64,000 nucleotides of DNA from CAWJMN01 sp963844055 (GTDB lineage: Bacteria; Planctomycetota; Planctomycetia; Pirellulales; Pirellulaceae): assembly GCA_963844055.1 (NCBI GenBank), contig CAWJMN010000002.1:372001-436000 (forward strand). The letters are read 5' to 3'. A program made the translations under genes and the position numbers. The notes under the pieces were generated by a model. That model saw nothing but the letters and a program-made list of their open reading frames with translations. It did not search any database and had not been told where the DNA came from. Of this stretch, positions 18,405 through 26,632 are shown piece after piece. Positions within the stretch are counted from its first letter, which is position 1. Each line of letters opens with the position of its first letter.

Positions 18405-18713
18405 CTACGGCTCAATCGCGATGTAGTAAGGGTCAGCATAGACGTAACGCTGCTTGGCTTCCAATGCGGCCTTCTTATAGGCTGCGAAACCTTCGGCAGT
18501 CGAACCACCGGCGCGATAGGCCTTCCAGTGCGAGTCGAGTTCTTTCGTGTAAGCATCCCACGAGACGCGGCGTGCATTGTCTACGGGATAACGCTCGTAG
18601 CGACGCACTTCTGGCTGCGTGTAGTGTCCAGGATGAGCGTGATTCTCAACCGTGTATCCTGGTGGAACTGCGGTCGAAGTCATAGCAAGCGAAAGAACCC
18701 AGGCAGAGACCAT
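18405..18713 (-). CDS. Small hypothetical protein
   Basis: About 102 residues from the ATG at 18713, which has GGGGAG upstream; the longer frame to 18776 lacks a start signal. The N terminus (MVSAWVLSLAMTSTAVP) may be a weak signal sequence. The rest is rich in Tyr, His and charged residues (HPGHYTQPEVRRYERYP). I recognise no family. The frame is supported by the start signal and by its amino-acid composition, not by homology. Confidence 0.6.
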   Translation of the reverse strand: MVSAWVLSLAMTSTAVPPGYTVENHAHPGHYTQPEVRRYERYPVDNARRVSWDAYTKELDSHWKAYRAGGSTAEGFAAYKKAALEAKQRYVYADPYYIAIEP

Positions 18714-19197
18714 ATGTGAACTCCCCAAATCAAAGGAATGACCACCGCCTGAACTTCTTGCAGTGGCAAACGCCAACCGATCCCAGGCGAACCCAAGCCC
18801 GCCGACGCTAACGCTCAGGCAGACTTTCCGACATAAGGAAACCTAGCCCACAATTCTGCATGTGCGGAAGAAAAACCAAATGCTGCGGACAAACCACGGT
18901 CGGATTATACGGAACCTGTCAACTGTAACACCGTTGGCCGCCGGAGGTTTCTCGGCACTTCTCCCCACAAGACACTTGGTTCTAGGCCTAGTTGGCACAT
19001 AACTTGGCCATCAAATTCCTACAGACGCTACAGCCCTCGCCCCACCCACCAAAAGGAGCCCTTGGACTAGCGCCCAGTTGCCTAAATCCTTTTGAAGATT
19101 CCGCACCCCTTTGCCGACCGGAACAATGAGAGCTTTCGCATGCCTTCTGAAGCTTTGCTCTTTAGAGATTCGATAACAGCCTGATAGGGGACTCGTT
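18714..19197. other. Non-coding region between divergent genes
   Basis: It separates the minus-strand small hypothetical from the plus-strand small membrane protein. It contains the 10-bp palindrome CTAGGCCTAG (about 18982-18991) followed closely by TGGCACATAACTTGG (18993-19007), a near match to a sigma54 -24/-12 element with GG in place of GC at -12. No RNA gene is evident. Confidence 0.5.
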
Positions 19198-19488
19198 ATG
19201 GAATTCAATCGCAATCAATTCTTCATGGCTGGGATGGTGGTATTCCTACTAGGAATCCAACTCCGCTACGTGGACACGTTCGTCCTGAACGAAAAGACCA
19301 CGCAGTTCATCGCCCAGAAGATGCAAGACGCCCAACTGGCCAGTGCTGACGCCGGCGTTGCCATCGCTGCAGCGGCTCCCGTTGCCAAAAAAGCAGTCAA
19401 GCCGCCACGCTGGATCGGCTGGTCGCTCGTCTCGGTAGGCAGCGTCCTCATCCTGCACAGCCTCTCCCTCAAAAAGCCTGGCGTGTAG
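19198..19488 (+). CDS. Small two-TM membrane protein
   Basis: A protein of 96 residues with AGGGGA ahead of the start. Hydrophobic helices lie at about 9-24 (FFMAGMVVFLLGIQL) and 71-88 (WIGWSLVSVGSVLILHSL), with an Ala-rich loop between. No family is recognised. It ends one base before the stop codon of the convergent gene at 19490, with no room for a hairpin terminator between them. Confidence 0.7.
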   Translation: MEFNRNQFFMAGMVVFLLGIQLRYVDTFVLNEKTTQFIAQKMQDAQLASADAGVAIAAAAPVAKKAVKPPRWIGWSLVSVGSVLILHSLSLKKPGV

Positions 19489-19489
19489 G

Positions 19490-20368
19490 TTAGAACGTCC
19501 CTACGCTACGCCCCGTTCCCTCTTGTGGCAAATGTCGGCCGCCATTTCCGTTTCGATACGCGTCTTTGATCGGGCTATAGGTGCGGATCATTAGCGGGTC
19601 AATCGTGGCAAAGAAGACGCCATTTCCAGGCGAAACCACTTTCACCTGCAGCGCTCCATAGCTTCCTACGGCCGACTGAAAATCGGGATGGACGCTTCCA
19701 AACGGCAGTTTCACCTGCAGTGCATCGTCGCGACGCACTCCCTGCTCGCTGGTTGATCGCCAACTTTCGACACGCTCCAAAATAACGCCTGCGGTCGCTG
19801 GCCTTTCATGAAAAGCCCGCTTCACCGGACTCCACAAGGTAGCCTCGATTGCTCCCTGTACCTCAACCAGTGAGCCCCGCTCATCCAGTCCGCGAACTTC
19901 TAAAATAATGCCGTCTGGCTCTACATCAGAATCCCAATTGGCCAGCCAAGCCGAGCAGCTGATAGTAACCAGCTTCGCTCCCCGCGAAGGACTCTCTGCC
20001 TGGGAACCCTCCCCAGCCACTGATTGGCTTCGCTCTCCCTTGGGGCTCTTCCTGCTAACCGCCTGAGGTGGAGCCGTGGCCAGCGTCGCAGCCAACTCCT
20101 TCAGTTCTTCACGCGTTAGGCTCTTCTCTTGATAGTCGGCTTTTTCGACGCGCCCCCAAACAATCCCACGCTGCACATAGGCTGTTCCCGATGTCGCCCT
20201 CAGCCAAAGCTGTTGGTCGTTGGTCCGCGCATCCACCACTCCTTGAACGGTCCGGCCCCCTGCAAGCTGCACCGATAACTGCGGCGGCGCGACAGGCTCA
20301 TCGCCCCACACTGCGGACAGGCAGGGCAAAACCAGCACAAAACAAGCAAGGCATTGCACAAATCGCAT
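19490..20368 (-). CDS. Secreted protein of unknown function
   Basis: About 292 residues. The ATG at 20368 opens a signal peptide (MRFVQCLACFVLVLPCLSAV, cleavage near WGDE), so I prefer it to the in-frame start at 20422, although no strong ribosome-binding site is seen. The early mature part (LSVQLAGGRTVQGVVDAR) resembles the short beta motif found in planctomycete proteins that precede a SHD1-like or SH3-like segment. A Lys/Ser-rich linker follows, then a beta-rich C-terminal half. Its 3' end abuts the convergent gene at 19488. Function unknown. Confidence 0.75.
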   Translation of the reverse strand: MRFVQCLACFVLVLPCLSAVWGDEPVAPPQLSVQLAGGRTVQGVVDARTNDQQLWLRATSGTAYVQRGIVWGRVEKADYQEKSLTREELKELAATLATAPPQAVSRKSPKGERSQSVAGEGSQAESPSRGAKLVTISCSAWLANWDSDVEPDGIILEVRGLDERGSLVEVQGAIEATLWSPVKRAFHERPATAGVILERVESWRSTSEQGVRRDDALQVKLPFGSVHPDFQSAVGSYGALQVKVVSPGNGVFFATIDPLMIRTYSPIKDAYRNGNGGRHLPQEGTGRSVGTF

Positions 20369-20774
20369 AACAGGCGTTTCCGTGTGCCGACTGGCAGCCG
20401 AAGGAGGGCGTGGCAACGCCAAACAGCGTCACGCACTTCGCGGCGCACTGGGCACCGCTTTCCCCTTCTACTTGCACCCGCTATGCCGACACCGAATCTT
20501 ACCGATCACTTCTGCCCGCAACCCCTTGCTGCACAATCGGTTATCCCTAACCAGCCCCCCCTCCGACCCCCGCTTAAAACCTGTTGCTAAAAAACCACGC
20601 GTCGCTTTTTCACCACGCGATTTCATCCCCTTCAAAATCCCACAATGGCCGCAAGCCTCTCCCGCGCTAACTTCAAGGTCTCGATCTGTGAGGTAAAGTT
20701 CCCTAGGGAGTTCCACGCACCGACCCGGGGAATCCCTACAATCCATCCAAGCCTACTCCTCGTGAGTTCATCCG
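20369..20774. other. Non-coding region with a 10-bp palindrome
   Basis: This gap divides the minus-strand secreted protein from the plus-strand secreted protein. The palindrome TCCCTAGGGA is at 20700-20709, about 65 bases before the start at 20775, and TACAAT near 20748 could be a -10 element, but I see no good -35 partner. The 3' side overlaps no credible gene. Confidence 0.45.
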
Positions 20775-21224
20775 ATGTCGCTTCGCATTGCCTTCTCGCT
20801 GGCCGTTATCGCTTTGACCTTTTTCGTCTTGCCGACAGTCGGCCACGGAAACGGTCCCGCAGCTCCAGCCGCCAGCCCATCCTCATCGGCACCAGCCGCG
20901 CCGGGCAAAGGGACCAAGCGGCAGCGTGAAGGGCTTCGCCTGAACGAACTGGCAGGAACGTTTGAAGAAGTGGGGGACGGCCAATTCACCTTCACTCCCG
21001 AAGGAACGAAGGAATCGTACCGAACCCTAGAAAACCTAGCCTTAGAACGTGTGGCCAATGTGATGGCCGATTCTGGTACCGGCCAAACCTGGCTGGTCAG
21101 CGGACAGCTCACCGAGTTCCGTGGCTCCAACTACTTGCTGATCGCCCGGGCAGTCATTCGCAATTCGCCAAACACAGCCCAGCCCGTTTCAACCCCCAAG
21201 CCATTACCTGCCCCAGGCCGTTAA
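20775..21224 (+). CDS. Small secreted protein of unknown function
   Basis: A protein of 149 residues with a signal peptide (MSLRIAFSLAVIALTFFVLP, cleavage near VGHG-NG), an Ala/Pro/Ser-rich linker to about residue 45, and a compact C-terminal domain. The domain (FEEVGDGQFTFTPEGTKESY; TWLVSGQLTEFRGSNYLLIA) looks like a five-stranded OB-type barrel. In planctomycetes, small exported proteins of this look are common and uncharacterised. Single-gene unit. Confidence 0.75.
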   Translation: MSLRIAFSLAVIALTFFVLPTVGHGNGPAAPAASPSSSAPAAPGKGTKRQREGLRLNELAGTFEEVGDGQFTFTPEGTKESYRTLENLALERVANVMADSGTGQTWLVSGQLTEFRGSNYLLIARAVIRNSPNTAQPVSTPKPLPAPGR

Positions 21225-21518
21225 TTCCAGAGGCACTAATGACGGCCCCGTCCTTCTTATGGAATTCCTGCAAAAATCCGCCCGGGTTCCCAGAAGTTTC
21301 GGCCGCTGTCCGCCAGAATCGAAAACGCTCGGTTTTTGCTAGATTTCTTGGCAAATGTCCAACAGTCAAGCACCAGACAAAGTAGGGACAAAGCACCCGG
21401 CATAAGCCAGTAATTTGGTTGCATAACCCTTATCGGCGCGGTAGGTTATTTCGTTTGCCTGGGCACGTTTCCGTAGGTTGTTAGCCCAGTGAGTTTCAAT
21501 GCAGTGGAGAGTTGCAGC

Positions 21519-21884
21519 ATGGCCTCGTATCGTCGAATCGAAGTGATGAATCTTAGTGGCACCGCAGGCGATGTGGCGTTGGTTCGATTTCTCGATCGAA
21601 AAATCATTGATGCTGCCAACATCCAAGAACTCGGCGACGAGCTCTTTGCCCTGGTCGAAAAAGAGAAGCGTAAGAACCTCGTTCTGAACTTCGCCACGGT
21701 CGAGTTCCTCTCGAGCGCTGCTCTTAACAAGCTGATCGTGCTAGACAAGAAGGTCAAAGCGGGCGCCGGCAAAATGCGTCTTTGCAACCTTCGCCCCGAG
21801 ATCCTCGAGGTCTTCGTGATCACGCGCCTCAACCAGCTGTTTGATATCAAGCCCAACGAGACCGACGCACTGGCTGGACTGTAA
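21519..21884 (+). CDS. STAS-domain anti-sigma factor antagonist
   Basis: About 121 residues. The start at 21519 is preceded by GGAGAG; the frame extends to 21489 but without a signal. The whole product is one STAS domain: DVALVRFLDRKIIDAANIQE, LVLNFATVEFLSSAALNKLI, and MRLCNLRPEILEVFVITRL. The Ser pair in FLSSAAL sits where SpoIIAA/RsbV proteins are phosphorylated by their partner kinase. A HATPase kinase of the matching type is encoded 340 bases downstream, after a strong terminator, so the two are separate transcripts but plausibly partners in a partner-switching module. Confidence 0.93.
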   Translation: MASYRRIEVMNLSGTAGDVALVRFLDRKIIDAANIQELGDELFALVEKEKRKNLVLNFATVEFLSSAALNKLIVLDKKVKAGAGKMRLCNLRPEILEVFVITRLNQLFDIKPNETDALAGL

Positions 21885-21950
21885 TAGGGCTGGCCTTGTA
21901 ATACAGGCCCCGGCCACTACTCCACTCGCCAAGATGACGAAAACGTCACA

Positions 21951-21979
21951 GGACACCCTACCCAGGGTGTCCTTTTTTT
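21951..21979 (+). terminator. Rho-independent terminator of the STAS gene
   Basis: GGACACCCT (21951-21959) pairs perfectly with AGGGTGTCC (21964-21972) over a four-base loop, followed at once by seven T. It lies 67 bases after the STAS stop codon. Confidence 0.95.
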
Positions 21980-22226
21980 ACGTCCCCCCACAACTTTAGG
22001 GGCCTACTTGCTGAGCGAATTTCTTCTCCGGCCGGGTTGTACCACAAATTCTGACCTACGCTTCATTAGCAGGGTTTGGTACTAAACCACCCGGGCAGGC
22101 CGTTTTCCCAGAGCCATTTTTAGCAAGCTCTGCTGGAAGGATCGCCGCCTACTAGGCAGTCCCCCGTTCCCGCTCCCCCTCTCCCATACCGGGCAAGCGG
22201 CATACGAAACCGAAAGGGAAGTTCCC

Positions 22227-22694
22227 ATGAGTCACCAAAGCAATTGGACGCTTTACCAAGAGTTTGCCAGCCGTACAGTCAATGCTGTACCTGTCATTGA
22301 AACGATCATCGAAAAGCTCCGCAGTGAAAACTGGAGCTCGCGCGACATTTTTGGCATCCACCTCGCCGTGGAAGAAGCTGTCGTCAATGCCGTCACGCAC
22401 GGCAATCATGAAGATGAAGAGAAGGTCGTTAATGTGGCCTGTCAGATCCGCCCCGATCATTTCTCGATCGAAGTGATCGACGAAGGGCGTGGCTTTGACG
22501 CCCGCAAGGTTCCCGATCCTCGCAGCGTTGCTCGCCTGGACATGGAACATGGCCGGGGCGTTCTGTTGATGAACGCCATGATGGATCGCGTCGAGTATTT
22601 GGGCCGCGGCAATCACCTCGTTCTCGAAAAACGCCGCACCGGATGCGATCTTTCGGAAGTTTCGGCCGTTGAATTGGCCCTTCCCGAAGCCTAA
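22227..22694 (+). CDS. Anti-sigma regulatory factor, HATPase type serine kinase
   Basis: A protein of 155 residues of the SpoIIAB/RsbW family. The N box is AVEEAVVNAVTHGNH (about residues 49-63), the G1 box is EVIDEGRGFDARKVPDP (about 86-102) and the G2-like box is EHGRGVLLMNAMMDRV (about 110-125). Such proteins bind either a sigma factor or a STAS antagonist and phosphorylate the antagonist. Its likely antagonist is the STAS protein just upstream. No PP2C phosphatase and no alternative sigma factor of the SigB/SigF kind is encoded in this window, so the rest of the circuit lies elsewhere or is different. Confidence 0.93.
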   Translation: MSHQSNWTLYQEFASRTVNAVPVIETIIEKLRSENWSSRDIFGIHLAVEEAVVNAVTHGNHEDEEKVVNVACQIRPDHFSIEVIDEGRGFDARKVPDPRSVARLDMEHGRGVLLMNAMMDRVEYLGRGNHLVLEKRRTGCDLSEVSAVELALPEA

Positions 22695-22871
22695 AGCCCA
22701 CGCGGCTTTTTTTCCTAGGCAAGCAAACGCTTGAATTCTTGCTTGCCCTGATTTGTATCGCCCCTCGCTTGTTGCCTATACTAAACCTAGCGAGGCGGGA
22801 TTCGTTCCCCACTTCTGAAGGCATGATCGCCATGCCCTAACGAGCCCTGTCCATCGCAGTGAAAGCTCGTC

Positions 22872-24410
22872 GTGCCTGTCATGAGTGTTCCCGACCGGAT
22901 CAGCTGCCCCCATTGCCAGTCGAGCATCAAATCGGCCGGACTCGCTTCCGGTACGGAATGTCAGTGCCCACGCTGCGGCAATCCCTTCGTCGTCCCTAGC
23001 TCGGCTGGGCCTACGTTTGTCGCCCCATCGGCACAAAAACCCCCCGCGCCAAAAGCCGCTGCTCCCAAGCCTGTCTTTGTTCCTCCCCCCGCAGCGCCGA
23101 CCAGCGACGAGTTGCCGATCTCGATGGACGATGTCGATGACGCTCCTGCCGTAGCGGCTCCTAAAGCAGCCCCGGCCCCGCCTAAAAAGGTCGAGGACTT
23201 CTCCTTCGTTTGCCGGCTTTGCGGAACGCGTCTTTACGCCAAACCCGCTGAGGAAGGGAGAACTAAATCGTGTCCCGATTGCCACACCCCCAACGTCGTT
23301 CCCAAGTTTACTAGCAAGGGACCTGCGGCCGGGCCAGCAACCGTTGACTCTCCGATGATCGCCAGCATCACGCGTCAGCAACTCCCAGCAGCAGCTCCAC
23401 CTGTTGCTTCACCAGATGTCGATGTCGAATACGATGAGCCCGAACTTCGCGACCAGGATGATGGAAGTGGCGACGACTTCTCGCTGAGCGAGCCGGTCGA
23501 CCTTTCCCATGTGCACACCATTCAAAAGTCCCCTATTCGCTTGCCGACGCTCGATGAAGCCGAGAACGGCAAATGGGACGACCGAGAATACGGCGTCATC
23601 CAGCTCACCGGCTCGCCCGATGATTGGAAGCAAAGCCCCTTCTTTTTGAATGTCGCCGACATCCTACTCGATCCCGGGCTGTTGCTACGGTCGGCCGCCT
23701 ACTTCATCGGCTTTTGTATGCTGGGCCTGTTCTTCATGACCCTTCGTACGGCCGAGGGGCTGGTCCTTTCCACCAGCCTACAAATCGCAGCGACCGTTTC
23801 GCTCCCATTTGTGGCCGTGATCGTTGTCTCTTGGATGTCCTCCTTTGTGTCGATGGTCACCGATACGGCCAATGGCATCGTCAAGGTAGAGCTTCCCTGG
23901 TTTGAAAGTTCCGACTGGGCCGGCCGCGGCATCAAAGGGACAATCGCCCTGGCGATATCCCTGGCCCCCGGCGCGATTGCTTGGTTTGTCGCGCCGGATG
24001 AAAGCTGGATCGTCCTCGTCTTTCCGATCGTCAGCTTTGCGGTCATGTTTCCTGTCGTGCTTGGCTCGCTACTGAAGGAAGATAGCTGGACCCACTTCAT
24101 CTCGCTTGACCTGCTCAAGACGATGAAGTCGCAATCGGAAAAATGGCTGATCTTTCACCTGTCCAGCTCGGTTGTGCTCGGCGTAGCCCTCGTCGGAGTG
24201 CTGCTCTTTTTTGCCTCCACACTTCCCAAAGTGATCATGGGAACGGCATTGGCACTGGCGATGTTTTGGCTATACGCCCGTCTACTTGGCCGAATCTATT
24301 GGCTGCTCAGCGAAGCCTCTAAAAACGCCCCCCGGCCTCGCCCAGACAACACCCCCAAGCCGCCGCAGCATCCGATGAACCGAACCGAGCCAACAGCGCT
24401 TTTGAAGTAA
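22872..24410 (+). CDS. Zinc-ribbon membrane protein of unknown function
   Basis: A protein of 512 residues from GTG 22872; an ATG at 22881 is an equally good start. Two zinc ribbons are near the N terminus: ISCPHCQSSIK with CQCPRCGNPF (about residues 11-36), and FVCRLCGTRLYA with KSCPDCHTPN (about 115-143). A Pro/Ala-rich linker separates them and another acidic linker follows to about 260. The C-terminal half has about six hydrophobic helices (about 265-475). Zinc-ribbon plus membrane domain proteins are frequent in planctomycetes and are uncharacterised. It lies downstream of the kinase gene but with a 177-base gap. Confidence 0.8.
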   Translation: MPVMSVPDRISCPHCQSSIKSAGLASGTECQCPRCGNPFVVPSSAGPTFVAPSAQKPPAPKAAAPKPVFVPPPAAPTSDELPISMDDVDDAPAVAAPKAAPAPPKKVEDFSFVCRLCGTRLYAKPAEEGRTKSCPDCHTPNVVPKFTSKGPAAGPATVDSPMIASITRQQLPAAAPPVASPDVDVEYDEPELRDQDDGSGDDFSLSEPVDLSHVHTIQKSPIRLPTLDEAENGKWDDREYGVIQLTGSPDDWKQSPFFLNVADILLDPGLLLRSAAYFIGFCMLGLFFMTLRTAEGLVLSTSLQIAATVSLPFVAVIVVSWMSSFVSMVTDTANGIVKVELPWFESSDWAGRGIKGTIALAISLAPGAIAWFVAPDESWIVLVFPIVSFAVMFPVVLGSLLKEDSWTHFISLDLLKTMKSQSEKWLIFHLSSSVVLGVALVGVLLFFASTLPKVIMGTALALAMFWLYARLLGRIYWLLSEASKNAPRPRPDNTPKPPQHPMNRTEPTALLK

Positions 24411-24605
24411 ACCACTCAACAAGCCCCACCATCAGTTTTGCCGGGGCAAGTATTACGCGACTGGCTCAGACTAGTTGCAAACACTCTTTTGTGTTATTGA
24501 ACGTGGAATTCGTCAATGCTTGGTTCCACACATGCTTGAATCAAAGCGTTTAACCAGAAGAGAACAGTCTTACAACTGTCACTAGGTCCAAGGAACGACG
24601 AATCC

Positions 24606-25949
24606 ATGACCGATCAAAGCAACTCCCAGATACCTCATGGGTTGGAGCCTCCCTTTCAAATCACGAGCGATAAAACACAATATGTTTTCTGGGAGGGGCC
24701 GGCTGAAATCCGCCAACAGTCTTTCACGCAGAGCGGATATGCAAGACTTATTTTTGACCTTTATCCCCTCCCTGAATTCACGTTCGACTTCGCGCCTAGC
24801 AGTAGCTCCTACTTCAAACACACGCGTTGCCAACCAGAATTAAGCGAGGCGATTCTTGATTGCGGGCCAACATTTGGTCAAATCACTTGCAACATTTCCC
24901 ATATCGATGCAAACATATCAGGGGATGTCGTTTCTAAAGTCGAGGAGCAAAACGAGAGCACAAAGTTTCACGAAGCGGTTTTCATAGTCATAAATGGTCC
25001 GCATTTACTTGGCGGCCCACTGAAGCGTGGTGAGCATAGATTTCATGGGCGGCTAAACGCCAGCACAGCAACCCACGAGATTACCATTGACGCGATGAAG
25101 GGCGATGACCAGGAACGGAATACCGTGTACGAGGCAACTCACGTTGCTAGGTGCAAATTCCTAACACAACAAACCTATGCGGATATCGAAGAGCTAGGGT
25201 CGCATCTTTTCCGAGTCCTAAGCTTGATGCGATGTAGATGGGTGGGGATTCTTGGTCCATGGCTTTACGACTCGTCTGGCAATCTTGTCGAGGTCCAACC
25301 TCGCATAACAAAGACAACGCGAAATGGAGGCACACTTTCTTGGTTTCACCCAACGATGGATGCCTCCTTTCAAAACTTTTATTCATGCATGTATTCGGCA
25401 TTTCGAGATGAGACGCGTGAATCAGCACTTCAGACTGCAATTCACTGGCTTGTAGAAGCAGAACAATGTGCTGGAGGTATTGAGGGCTCTCTTATATTGC
25501 AGCAGTCTGCTCTCGAATGCCTTGCCTGGCTAGAGATCATGGTGATACGCGGCTTGCACAGCAATTCACAATTCAAAGTTTTTTCCGCCAGCGAAAAGAT
25601 TGCCAGGCTACTGTCTCTCCACCAAATTTCAAGTGACATTCCGTTAATGTCTACGCATATCAACTCTTACGCCAAAGAATTCACTCTCTCCAACTTGATT
25701 GATGTATTGGCACATGTACGTAACGCGTTAGTTCATGCCGAACCCAAAAAAGCCGAACGGTTATTTAGCCGAAAAGAAGGTGACGAAGAACGAAGTGATC
25801 TCTGGTTCCAGATTGGCGGCATTCTGCAACAGGCTCTATTAGCTTCAATTGGATACGAAGGAGTGATTCTTCGCCGTGACTTAGGCCGCACATGTTCACA
25901 TCAAACAATAACGCCAGCTCCTTGGGCGAAAACTCTGACATCAAAATAA
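24606..25949 (+). CDS. HEPN/ApeA-like protein of unknown function
   Basis: A protein of 447 residues with AAGGAA ahead of the start. The N-terminal 230 residues look beta-rich (EPPFQITSDKTQYVFWEG onward). The C-terminal half is helical and contains HVRNALVHAE at about 370-379, in which Arg372 and His377 form the R-x4-H motif of HEPN domains, many of which are RNases. The N-terminal-beta plus C-terminal-HEPN layout resembles ApeA-like proteins, some of which act in anti-phage defence. Base composition is clearly AT-richer than both neighbours, which suggests acquisition by transfer. It is a single-gene unit, without a toxin/antitoxin partner. The HEPN assignment is from the motif only. Confidence 0.7.
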   Translation: MTDQSNSQIPHGLEPPFQITSDKTQYVFWEGPAEIRQQSFTQSGYARLIFDLYPLPEFTFDFAPSSSSYFKHTRCQPELSEAILDCGPTFGQITCNISHIDANISGDVVSKVEEQNESTKFHEAVFIVINGPHLLGGPLKRGEHRFHGRLNASTATHEITIDAMKGDDQERNTVYEATHVARCKFLTQQTYADIEELGSHLFRVLSLMRCRWVGILGPWLYDSSGNLVEVQPRITKTTRNGGTLSWFHPTMDASFQNFYSCMYSAFRDETRESALQTAIHWLVEAEQCAGGIEGSLILQQSALECLAWLEIMVIRGLHSNSQFKVFSASEKIARLLSLHQISSDIPLMSTHINSYAKEFTLSNLIDVLAHVRNALVHAEPKKAERLFSRKEGDEERSDLWFQIGGILQQALLASIGYEGVILRRDLGRTCSHQTITPAPWAKTLTSK

Positions 25950-25950
25950 A

Positions 25951-25983
25951 AAAGCCTTCCGCACTAGAAGTGCCGAAGGCTTT
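25951..25983. terminator. Bidirectional hairpin terminator
   Basis: AAAGCCTTCCGCACT (25951-25965) pairs with AGTGCCGAAGGCTTT (25969-25983) with one mismatch around a three-base loop, flanked by A and T runs. It separates the convergent HEPN-like and fae-like genes. Confidence 0.88.
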
Positions 25984-26014
25984 GGAAAACACGTCGCAAA
26001 ATGGAGTCAATCGA

Positions 26015-26632
26015 CTAGCCCAATTCGCCATCAACGGCCAATTGATGGAAGTAGTGCGGAACCTTGTCTTGGTTTTCAAGCAGCCAATCGATGCCAGGCA
26101 GATTGTGCATCGCCTTGTGAATCGCCTTGGCCGTGGCGGCGCGGTTCACATCGAACAGCAAGTTATAGTCCACATCCTCGGCCGTCAAAATGCTCGGGTC
26201 GAGCCAGACCGAAACGATGATCCCCAAGTCATTCGCCTTGTGCTTGGGAATGTCCCCCACGCGAACCGCATCCAGTACGCCATGCGCGATGGCCGCTTGT
26301 ACCGTCCCCATCAAAATGTTGGTGTACTTGCTGCTCTTAACGGTCACCTTGCTGACCATCAGCGTCGTCGGACGCACTTGCACGTCGCTGTTAAGGATCG
26401 CAAAAACTTTCGTATGCCCCTTCACCTGATCGCCGATCAAGTTGGCCATTGCATAGCCGACCGGACCATCCAGTTCGCCAATCACCACTTCGGGCTCGGC
26501 CGCACTCCACGCGGGATCTCCTTCAATCAGCGCTTCGCCGGTACGCAGAATGATCTTTTCATCAACCGACTTCTTCTTGAGGGACTTCGCGGCTTTTTTG
26601 GTGAGGGCTTTTGCAGGCTTCTTTTTGGCCAT
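26015..26632 (-). CDS. Formaldehyde-activating enzyme family protein
   Basis: About 205 residues from the ATG at 26632, which has AGGA upstream; the frame extends further but without protein character. After a Lys/Ala-rich N-terminal tail (KKKPAKALTKKAAKSLKKK) comes a Fae domain: RTGEALIEGDP, GELDGPVGYAMANLI, PTTLMVSKVTVKSSKYTNIL, NDLGIIVSVWLDP, and FDVNRAATAKAIHKAMHN. Fae condenses formaldehyde with tetrahydromethanopterin in C1 metabolism, a pathway known in planctomycetes. The region that holds the proposed active-site His in methylotroph Fae (a GNEVAHIDL-type segment) reads AWSAAEPEVVIG here, so that His seems to be missing. The basic tail is also unusual. It may be a paralogue with a different role. 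No other C1 gene is nearby. Confidence 0.85.
   Translation of the reverse strand: MAKKKPAKALTKKAAKSLKKKSVDEKIILRTGEALIEGDPAWSAAEPEVVIGELDGPVGYAMANLIGDQVKGHTKVFAILNSDVQVRPTTLMVSKVTVKSSKYTNILMGTVQAAIAHGVLDAVRVGDIPKHKANDLGIIVSVWLDPSILTAEDVDYNLLFDVNRAATAKAIHKAMHNLPGIDWLLENQDKVPHYFHQLAVDGELG

Noticed and set aside
24934..25200. Possible second gene or antitoxin partner inside the HEPN-like locus
   Set aside because: The frame is continuous through the whole 447-residue protein, and no short gene with a start signal is found on either side.
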